Below the pieces are notes generated by a model. That model saw nothing but the letters and a program-made list of their open reading frames with translations, made no database searches and had not been told where the DNA came from. A program made the translations under genes and the position numbers. A stretch of 6,442 nt of DNA from Vulcanimicrobiia bacterium (GTDB taxonomy: Bacteria; Vulcanimicrobiota; Vulcanimicrobiia; Vulcanimicrobiales; Vulcanimicrobiaceae): contig JANWKW010000029.1 in NCBI GenBank assembly GCA_025451135.1, positions 1-6,442 of the forward strand. Reading direction: 5' to 3'. Of the stretch, positions 1-4,826 are shown piece by piece (position 1 is the first letter of the stretch; the number at the start of each line of letters is the position of its first letter).

Positions 1-51
1 ATCTTGCACAAGACGAAGATCGTCCGCGAGGTGCTGGGAGTATCGCTATGA
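1..51 (+). CDS. 3' end of an unidentified gene, possibly a chorismate-binding component I (PabB/TrpE-like)
   Basis: Frame 1 is open from the window edge to a TGA at 49-51 and encodes ILHKTKIVREVLGVSL. The stop overlaps the ATG at 48-50 of the next gene (ATGA). This is typical of co-translated genes and is the main reason to believe the frame is real. Sixteen residues are too few for a family assignment. PabB/TrpE-type synthases often end in an amphipathic helix with a Leu-x-Lys pattern, and a PabA/TrpG-type amidotransferase lies one gene downstream, so component I of aminodeoxychorismate or anthranilate synthase is a reasonable guess. That identity is inference only; any protein ending in a basic helix would fit. 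Confidence 0.45.
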   Translation: MLHKTKIVREVLGVSL

Positions 52-1781
52 GGCCAGTCGTCACGGTCGCCGCTCTGCTCGCACTGGCCATCGCGCCGGC
101 GGCCGCGCGCGCGTACCATCCGATCGTACCGACCCGCTCCGACACGATCGTGCTGACCGGCAAGACGCTGACCGTCGAGCAGGTCGTCGCGATCGCACGC
201 GATGGGGCTCGCGTCCGTCTGAGCGACGCCGCGACGCGGCGGAGCGCCGACGCGTACGGTCTGCTGATCGAGGCCGCCGCCGAAGGCGTCCCGGTGTACT
301 GGTTCAATCGCGGCGACGGCGCGAACCGCCAGGTCGACATCTTCACGGGCGATCCGCTCGCGCCGGCCAACGAGGCGATGCTGACCGCCCGCGAACTGGC
401 CATCTTCAAGCGCGGCGCCGCGGCCGGCTTCCCGCCCGAGGTCGACTCCGAAGAGATCGTCCGCGCAACCATGGCGATCCGCGCCAATACGATGTCGTTC
501 GAAGCGGCCAGCCCGCAGTTGACGGCGATGCTCGTCGCGCTGCTCAACGACCGCGTCACCCCGGTCGTCTACGCGCGCGGCTCGGTCGGCGAGGGCGACC
601 TGGTCCCGCTCGGCAACATCGGCGCGACCATGGTCGGCGCCGGCGATGCCTACTTCCGCGGGAAGCGCATGCGCGCCGCGGACGCGCTCCAGGAGGCGGG
701 GCTCGCGCCGTTGCGCCCGGGCGTCGCCGACGACAGCGCGCTGACCCCGACCAACGCCTATACGGCGGCGATCGCGACGCTGGCGGTCTACGACGCGAAG
801 CGCGCGCTCGAATGGGCGGACATCGCGTACGCGATGGACTTGCTCGGCATGAACAGCAGCCTTACCCCGATCGCCAGCGGCGTCCAGGCGAATCGTCCGG
901 TCCCGTCGATCGTCGCCGAGGCCGCCCGCATCTCGGAGCTGCTGCGCGGCAGCTATCTCTATGACGCCGATCCCGACCGGATCATCCAGGACCCCGAGAG
1001 CCTGCGCGCGTCGGCCCAGCGGCAAGGCGCGGCCTGGGACGCGTGGAGCCGCCTGCACGCGTCGCTGCTGCTGCAGATCAACTCGTCGGACCACAATCCC
1101 GCGGTGCTGGTCGGCGCGTCGCCGTCGGATAGCTGGGACATGCGCACGCCGCAGATGATGCAGTTCTACGTCAAAGGCGGACCGCGCAGTCACGGGCAGC
1201 ACGGGTACGTGCTCTCGGACGCGAACTGGGATCCGTATCCGCTCGCGAACGACATCGAAGCGTTTTCGCTCGCGCTCGCCAACATGGACGTGGCCGTCTC
1301 GCAGCGCGTCCGCCGCTTCAAGAGCCGGTTCTTCACGGTCGTCGCGGCCGGCGACGTACTCGGTCCGATCGCCTATCCGCCGCTCCAGGACTACTCCGAC
1401 TATCTGTCCGGCGACCTGGAGCACCAGGTGAACGTCGCGGCGGAGCCGGTCCATCCGACCGGCCAAGCCTTGATCGGCGACGTCGAGGATCTGCAGGGCG
1501 AGGGCGCCCTCAAGGCGTCGCACGCGCGCGCGATGGTCGACGCGACCGACGGCCTGCTGGCGCTCGATCTGCTCAATGGCGCCTATTGGATGGACGTCCG
1601 CGCGAAACAGGTGCCGTCGCGCGCCTTCGGCGCGGTGCCGACGGCGGTCTGGCACGCGCTGCGCGCGGTCGTTCCGCTGGACTCCGGGACGGCGCTGCCG
1701 CCGCGCCCCAACGGCGTGACCGCGCTCTCGTTCATGCGCGCGCATCCCGCTTCGGAGGTCCTGGCGGAGCGATCGCGATGA
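48..1781 (+). CDS. Secreted HAL/PAL-fold (aromatic amino acid lyase family) protein lacking the MIO tripeptide
   Basis: 577 aa. The N-terminus is a Sec-type signal peptide: Arg2, a hydrophobic core at about 4-18, and an Ala-Arg-Ala site, so cleavage is predicted after residue 22 and the protein should act outside the cytoplasm. The rest aligns by eye with histidine/phenylalanine ammonia-lyases. VYWFNRGDG at 83-91 corresponds to the VYGxNTGFG loop, with Tyr84 at the catalytic Tyr. ARGSV at 176-180 leads into the MIO loop. QDPESLR at 314-320 matches QDPYSLR with its Arg, INSSDHNP at 344-351 matches the NSATDNP region, and Glu480-Asp481 lies near the QED motif. The MIO loop itself reads GSVG-EG-DL (178-185) where active enzymes have GSVG-ASG-DL: one residue is missing and Ala-Ser are gone. 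Known lyases build their electrophile from Ala-Ser-Gly, so deamination by that route is not expected. Length is somewhat above bacterial HAL (about 510 aa), partly because of the leader. GGGAG at 36-40 precedes the ATG by 7 nt. The start overlaps the upstream gene and the stop overlaps the amidotransferase gene, implying one operon. Substrate and reaction are unknown. Confidence 0.9.
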   Translation: MRPVVTVAALLALAIAPAAARAYHPIVPTRSDTIVLTGKTLTVEQVVAIARDGARVRLSDAATRRSADAYGLLIEAAAEGVPVYWFNRGDGANRQVDIFTGDPLAPANEAMLTARELAIFKRGAAAGFPPEVDSEEIVRATMAIRANTMSFEAASPQLTAMLVALLNDRVTPVVYARGSVGEGDLVPLGNIGATMVGAGDAYFRGKRMRAADALQEAGLAPLRPGVADDSALTPTNAYTAAIATLAVYDAKRALEWADIAYAMDLLGMNSSLTPIASGVQANRPVPSIVAEAARISELLRGSYLYDADPDRIIQDPESLRASAQRQGAAWDAWSRLHASLLLQINSSDHNPAVLVGASPSDSWDMRTPQMMQFYVKGGPRSHGQHGYVLSDANWDPYPLANDIEAFSLALANMDVAVSQRVRRFKSRFFTVVAAGDVLGPIAYPPLQDYSDYLSGDLEHQVNVAAEPVHPTGQALIGDVEDLQGEGALKASHARAMVDATDGLLALDLLNGAYWMDVRAKQVPSRAFGAVPTAVWHALRAVVPLDSGTALPPRPNGVTALSFMRAHPASEVLAERSR

Positions 1782-2368
1782 GCGCGCGCGTGCTCTTCAT
1801 CGACAACATCGACTCGTTCACGTACAACGTCGTCCACTTGCTGGCGGCGGCCGGCGCGGTGCCGGACGTGGTCGAGAACGACGACCCGCGGCTGGTGCCC
1901 GCGCTCCTGGACGGCTACGACGCGCTGGTCGTCGGGCCGGGCCCGGGGCGTCCGGCGGACTATCCCGCCATGCTGGCGGTGCTGCGGAGCGCCCTGAAGC
2001 GGAAGATGCCCGTCCTCGGCGTCTGCCTGGGACTCCAGGCGATCGGCGAGGTCCTCGGCGCGCGGGTCGTCCACGCCCCCCAGCTGATGCACGGCAAGGT
2101 CTCGGCGATCGCCCACGACGGGTCGGGCCTCTTCGCCGGCATCCCCTCGCCGCTCGCGGCAACCCGCTATCACTCGCTCTGCCTCGAGGCCGCCAGCCTG
2201 CCGCCGGAGCTGCGGGTGACCGCCACCAGCGAGGACGGGGCGGTCCAGGCGATCGCCCATCGCAGCCTGCGGGTCGAGGCCGTCCAGTTCCACCCCGAGT
2301 CGATCCTGAGCGAGCGCGGCGAGGACCTCATAAGGAATTTCCTCGCGACGGCCGATAGGTCCAATTGA
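1778..2368 (+). CDS. pabA: PabA/TrpG-type glutamine amidotransferase (component II of aminodeoxychorismate/anthranilate synthase)
   Basis: 196 aa class I glutamine amidotransferase. It hydrolyses glutamine and passes ammonia to a chorismate-binding partner, giving 4-amino-4-deoxychorismate (folate) or anthranilate (tryptophan), in the cytoplasm. Visible motifs: FIDNIDSFTYN at 7-17, the oxyanion-side GPGPGRP at 53-59, the nucleophile elbow GVCLGLQ at 81-87 with Cys83, HGK at 105-107, YHSL at 131-134, and QFHPES at 170-175 with His172 and Glu174 completing the triad. Length is normal for the family (about 190 aa). The elbow has Leu86 where most PabA/TrpG proteins have His (GVCLGHQ). The ATG at 1778 overlaps the TGA of the lyase-like gene (ATGA), with GGAG at 1766-1769 as ribosome binding site; longer in-frame starts upstream would lie deep inside that gene and are rejected. 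PabA and TrpG cannot be told apart without the partner, so the symbol is provisional. The last 12 codons include ATA, AGG, AAT, AGG and AAT, unlike the rest of the gene, and coincide with a promoter candidate for the flagellar genes. Confidence 0.93.
   Translation: MSARVLFIDNIDSFTYNVVHLLAAAGAVPDVVENDDPRLVPALLDGYDALVVGPGPGRPADYPAMLAVLRSALKRKMPVLGVCLGLQAIGEVLGARVVHAPQLMHGKVSAIAHDGSGLFAGIPSPLAATRYHSLCLEAASLPPELRVTATSEDGAVQAIAHRSLRVEAVQFHPESILSERGEDLIRNFLATADRSN
2331..2358 (+). promoter_or_regulatory. Candidate sigma-28/SigD-like promoter inside the 3' end of the amidotransferase gene
   Basis: TAAG at 2331-2334, a 16-nt spacer, then GCCGATAG at 2351-2358. The sigma-28/SigD consensus is TAAA-N14-16-GCCGATAA/T, so the match is 3 of 4 and 7 of 8 bases with acceptable spacing. 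The site reads toward fliK, and the start point would fall around 2364-2368, close to the amidotransferase stop. It lies in an AT-rich pocket of an otherwise GC-rich gene, and the codons there (ATA-AGG-AAT) look rare for this genome, as if the DNA were constrained for something other than protein. A perfect inverted repeat AGGAA-T-TTCCT (2333-2343) overlaps the -35 edge. No transcript data are available, and hook genes in other phyla often use sigma-54 or the housekeeping sigma, so this remains a candidate. Confidence 0.4.
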
Positions 2369-2445
2369 GACCTCAGGGTCTCGGGCGTCCCAGCGCCCGG
2401 CGAAAGGAGTGATCGAAATAACTGGACCTACCATGACCTTATCGG
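2352..2445 (+). promoter_or_regulatory. Structured leader of fliK: two stacked hairpins inside a long-range helix that brackets the start codon
   Basis: Three complementary elements are visible. Hairpin A is GAGACC-TCAG-GGTCTC (2367-2382), a perfect 6-bp stem. Hairpin B is CGGGCG-TCCCAG-CGCCCG (2382-2387/2394-2399), also a perfect 6-bp stem, sharing C2382 with A. Enclosing both, GGTCCA (2358-2363) pairs with TGGACC (2423-2428), and CCGATA (2352-2357) pairs with TATCGG (2440-2445). The result is a 12-bp helix interrupted by one 11-nt bulge (2429-2439) that contains the ATG at 2433. The Shine-Dalgarno lies in the junction. There is no T-tract, so it is not an intrinsic terminator. It matches no riboswitch class I recognise. 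If transcription began at the internal promoter, the 5' strand of the outer helix would be absent, so the fold would apply only to read-through transcripts. Confidence 0.4.
2403..2414 (+). promoter_or_regulatory. Extended Shine-Dalgarno ahead of fliK with unusual spacing
   Basis: AAAGGAGTGATC is the perfect anti-16S sequence AAAGGAGGTGATC with one G missing. Its spacing fits no ordinary start: GTG at 2409 overlaps it, ATG at 2433 is 23 nt beyond GGAG, and only ATA at 2418 is at the usual distance (8 nt). The start of fliK therefore depends on whether the leader folds or a non-standard start is used. Confidence 0.6.
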
Positions 2446-3860
2446 TGTTGCCGAGCAGTGCAGACGTGCTCGCGGGAACGCCGTCGCTCTCGGGCAAGCC
2501 GAGACTTTCCAACGCGACCGGACCGAGCTTCGGGACGATCGTGAAGAAGAAAGTCGCGGACGCTTCGACGGCGACGGACGCGAACGCGCAGCTCGCGGCG
2601 TTGCTGCAGAACGGAACACCGCTCTCGACGATCGTCGACACGATCGTAAAGGCGGCTGCCAAAGGCGCGAACCTCACGCCCGCGCAGACCGCTCGACTCC
2701 GCACGGCGCTCGCACCGCCGGGCACCGCGCCACCGGATCGGCCGGCCGCGGAACAAGTCGCGGCCCTCGTACGGAGACTTCAGACGGTTCTGAACGACGT
2801 AGCGAGGGGAACGGAAACGGTACCTGCAGGGCAGCAGAACGACATCGCGGGAAACATCTTGGACGCCGCAGCAACGGCGAAAGACATCCCGGCCCAGGCG
2901 CAGACCGCACCGACGACGACCCCGGTCGACCTCGGTTCCCTCGTGCAATCGATATTGGACGCGACCGTAGCGCAGCTGCAGTCGAGCTCCGGCGTTGCCG
3001 TCTCCGTACCTCAGCCGCAATCCCAACCCGCTGCCACCGCACCGGCCGCTCCACCGAGCGCGCCGGGCACCGACGCATCCCCCGGCCGCTCGACCGATCT
3101 GCTCTCGCGCATCTTGACGCGGGCGATCGACGGAACCGCGCGCGTCGAGGTCGCGACCGGCACGCGGTCGGCCGCCTCGAACTCCGCCGGAACGGCCGCG
3201 ACATTCGCGCGGCTGATCGCGACGGCCGAACGGGCGGCGCAGAGCGGGAGCGGATCCCGCGACGCCTTCGGCTCGCCCCTCGATCGCGACTCGGCCAAGG
3301 CCGGCGTCGCGACGAAGCAGACCGACGGATCGAGCCTGGCGGCTTTCGGGCTGCCCGGCGCCGACCCGCGTACCGCCGATGCGGCGAGCGCGACGTCGAC
3401 CGGTCCGGCTCCCTACACCACCGTCGATCCCGAGGCGATACTCTCGCAGATCCTCAAGGGCATCGCGGTCAGATCGATCGGCGACGGCGTCCATCAGATG
3501 CAGCTGCACCTGCAGCCCGCGCATCTGGGAAGCGTCACGCTCGACCTGCGCGTGGACGGATCGTCCGTCAGCGCCAGCGTCGTCGCCCAGAACGGCGACG
3601 TCCGCGACGCGCTCGTCTCCAACCAGCACCACCTCGCGCGATCCTTCGCGGACGCCGGCATGAAGCTCGCGAGCTTCTCCGTCGACGTCTCCGGCGGCGA
3701 CGCGCGCGGATTCCAACAAGGGCAGAACAACGCTCAAGGCTTCGGCCGTCGCTACGTCGTCCACGAGACGGCCGGCGCGGACGAGACCGATGCGAGCGTC
3801 GCGGGCACGTCGTCGACATCGTCGAACGGCTCGCTCGATCTGCTCGACCAATTGGCCTAG
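2433..3860 (+). CDS. fliK: Flagellar hook-length control protein FliK
   Basis: 475 aa from the ATG. FliK is secreted by the flagellar type III exporter, measures the growing hook and then, through its C-terminal domain acting on FlhB, switches export from hook to filament subunits. The N-terminal two thirds (about 1-330) are low-complexity, rich in Ala, Thr, Pro, Ser and Gln, as expected of the ruler region. A compact C-terminal Flg_hook domain spans about 330-440: LSQILKGIAV, then LHLQPAHLG at 358-366 (the signature L-x-P-x-x-LG), then alternating strands and a helix ending in SFSVDVSGG. The tail is Gly/Asn/Gln and Ser/Thr rich. Length is in the usual range (400-500). An in-frame GTG at 2409 would add 8 residues but overlaps the Shine-Dalgarno, so the ATG is preferred; ATA at 2418 is a less likely alternative. 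The third codon is TTA, rare for this composition, and forms part of the leader helix. flgD follows after 9 nt. Position between pabA and flgD supports the call; the N-terminal sequence itself is not diagnostic. Confidence 0.88.
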   Translation: MTLSVLPSSADVLAGTPSLSGKPRLSNATGPSFGTIVKKKVADASTATDANAQLAALLQNGTPLSTIVDTIVKAAAKGANLTPAQTARLRTALAPPGTAPPDRPAAEQVAALVRRLQTVLNDVARGTETVPAGQQNDIAGNILDAAATAKDIPAQAQTAPTTTPVDLGSLVQSILDATVAQLQSSSGVAVSVPQPQSQPAATAPAAPPSAPGTDASPGRSTDLLSRILTRAIDGTARVEVATGTRSAASNSAGTAATFARLIATAERAAQSGSGSRDAFGSPLDRDSAKAGVATKQTDGSSLAAFGLPGADPRTADAASATSTGPAPYTTVDPEAILSQILKGIAVRSIGDGVHQMQLHLQPAHLGSVTLDLRVDGSSVSASVVAQNGDVRDALVSNQHHLARSFADAGMKLASFSVDVSGGDARGFQQGQNNAQGFGRRYVVHETAGADETDASVAGTSSTSSNGSLDLLDQLA

Positions 3861-3869
3861 GAGAGAACC

Positions 3870-4325
3870 ATGCCGAACACCATCGCCGCGCTGACCACGC
3901 AGCCCGCGTCGACGAAACCGTCGTCGCAGGTCGAGAGCCAGCTCGGCGCAGACGCCTTCCTGAAACTGCTGACCACCGAACTGCAGAACCAGGACCCGAC
4001 CAAACCGATGGACGACACGCAGTCCGTCAGCCAGTTGGCGCAGTTCTCTGCGCTGCAGGCCCAGACCACGCTCTCGACGCAGTTCGCGTCGTTCCAGTCC
4101 AACTTCGGCGTCATGCAGTCCGCCGCGCTCGTCGGCCGCAACGTCACGGTCAATACGACCGACAACAACACCGGCTCGACGCTCACCGGTAAGGTCACCT
4201 CGATCGCCGTCCAGAACGGCCAGCCGTACTTCACCATGACCGGCACGGACGGGAAACCGGTCGTCGACGGCTCCGGTCAGCCGCTGCTCTTCGCCACCAC
4301 GCAAATCGTGGGGATCGGCAGCTAG
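3870..4325 (+). CDS. flgD: Flagellar hook capping (hook scaffolding) protein FlgD, short form
   Basis: 151 aa. FlgD sits at the tip of the growing hook and guides FlgE subunits into place, then is lost when hook growth ends. The family hallmark is at residues 31-48: FLKLLTTELQNQDPTKPM, followed by a Gln/Ser-rich helical stretch (SVSQLAQFSALQAQ) and MQSAALVGRNVTV. The remaining 50 or so residues look like the small beta barrel (LTGKVTSIAVQNGQPYF to IVGIG). The protein ends there, so the Ig/FnIII-like domain present in the roughly 230-aa enterobacterial FlgD has no visible counterpart; this short form resembles the Bacillus type. AGGAGAG at 3859-3865 overlaps the fliK stop and gives good spacing to the ATG. 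Three nt separate it from the next gene, implying translational coupling. Confidence 0.95.
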   Translation: MPNTIAALTTQPASTKPSSQVESQLGADAFLKLLTTELQNQDPTKPMDDTQSVSQLAQFSALQAQTTLSTQFASFQSNFGVMQSAALVGRNVTVNTTDNNTGSTLTGKVTSIAVQNGQPYFTMTGTDGKPVVDGSGQPLLFATTQIVGIGS

Positions 4326-4328
4326 ATC

Positions 4329-4733
4329 GTGGATCCGAAAGATATCAACCTCGGTCCGGTCGCTCCGGGGATCCTCCCCGGACCGCTGCCGCGACCGCAA
4401 GGACGGCCGGTTGACATCCCGCCCTCGTCGCAGGACTTCCGCTCGCAGCTCGAGCGCGCGTCCGCCCCGACCGCGGAACCGCTCAAGTTCAGCAATCACG
4501 CCCTGCAGCGCCTGCAGTCGCGCAACATCACGCTTTCGGGCGACGACGTGACGCGGATGAACGCGATGGCCGACAAGGCCGCCGCCAAGGGCGCCAAGCA
4601 GAGCCTGTTCATGCTTCGCGACGTCGCGATGGTGGTCAGCATCACCAACCGCACCGTCATCACCGCCGTGGACCAGGATTCGATGAAGGAGAACGTCTTC
4701 ACCAACATCGATTCGGCCGCGGTCATCGGCTAA
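4329..4733 (+). CDS. Flagellar operon protein, TIGR02530 family (role unknown)
   Basis: 134 aa, GTG start. Residues 1-50 are Pro-rich and probably disordered. From about 53 the sequence matches the conserved flagellar-operon family as I remember it: LKFSNHALQRLQSRNITLS, a helix with MADKAAAKGAKQSLFML, then the strand-rich VSITNRTVITAVD and the closing KENVFTNIDSAAVIG. The family normally lies between flgD and flgE, as here, and its function has not been settled to my knowledge. No signal peptide or membrane segment is visible, so it is presumably cytoplasmic or a secreted assembly factor. The GTG has no good Shine-Dalgarno and begins 3 nt after the flgD stop, so translation probably relies on coupling to flgD. 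No alternative in-frame ATG occurs before the conserved domain, which supports the GTG. Length is usual for the family (about 100-140). Confidence 0.9.
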   Translation: MDPKDINLGPVAPGILPGPLPRPQGRPVDIPPSSQDFRSQLERASAPTAEPLKFSNHALQRLQSRNITLSGDDVTRMNAMADKAAAKGAKQSLFMLRDVAMVVSITNRTVITAVDQDSMKENVFTNIDSAAVIG

Positions 4734-4826
4734 CAACTTCACCGATCCGGGGTGGACCCGATGGGGGCCCCGGCCGCGATGCCGATCGAACGACGCATCG
4801 CGGAAACCACTGAAAGGTCACAAGGA
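4734..4826 (+). other. 93-nt gap upstream of flgE with a G/C-tract hairpin
   Basis: Non-coding by preference for the flgE ATG at 4827. CCGGGG (4747-4752) is complementary to CCCCGG (4768-4773) with a 15-nt loop that itself holds G and C runs, and ATCGG (4725-4729) across the previous stop pairs with CCGAT (4742-4746). No T-tract follows, so this is not an intrinsic terminator. No convincing promoter was seen: GCCGATCG at 4782-4789 lacks a -35 partner. Confidence 0.3.
4812..4817 (+). promoter_or_regulatory. Ribosome binding site that fixes the flgE start
   Basis: GAAAGG ends 9 nt before the ATG at 4827. The in-frame GTG at 4752 would add 25 residues (MDPMGAPAAMP...) that look nothing like a FlgE N-terminus, whereas the protein starting at 4827 begins MAFDSLFTGITGL, typical of the family. 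Confidence 0.7.

Noticed and set aside
873..881. An Ala-Ser-Gly tripeptide at residues 276-278 of the lyase-like protein as a relocated MIO precursor
   Set aside because: It lies about 95 residues after the MIO loop, where HAL has the stretch before its RPHPGQ-like region. It lacks the GSVG and DL context needed for cyclisation at the helix-dipole active site.
1586..2368. Longer amidotransferase start with a 64-residue N-terminal extension
   Set aside because: The extension is out of frame with and overlaps the lyase-like gene. The ATG at 1778 has a good ribosome binding site, and the protein then starts exactly where the family does.
2367..2399. Intrinsic terminator after pabA
   Set aside because: The two hairpins are stable, but the following bases are GCGAAAGGAG with no T-tract, and they lie directly before a strong Shine-Dalgarno.
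2352..2445. Cyclic-di-GMP-I (GEMM) or guanidine-II riboswitch
   Set aside because: The two-hairpin layout is suggestive, but neither the GEMM conserved core and GNRA loop nor the ACGR loops of guanidine-II are present.
2439..4742. 767-codon open frame on the - strand across fliK, flgD and the TIGR02530 gene
   Set aside because: Arg/Asp/Gly/Val-rich translation with no domain, spanning the antisense of three well-supported genes; long antisense frames are expected at this GC content.
4752..4826. N-terminal extension of FlgE from a GTG at 4752
   Set aside because: The extra 25 residues do not resemble a FlgE N-terminus, and the ATG at 4827 has a proper ribosome binding site.
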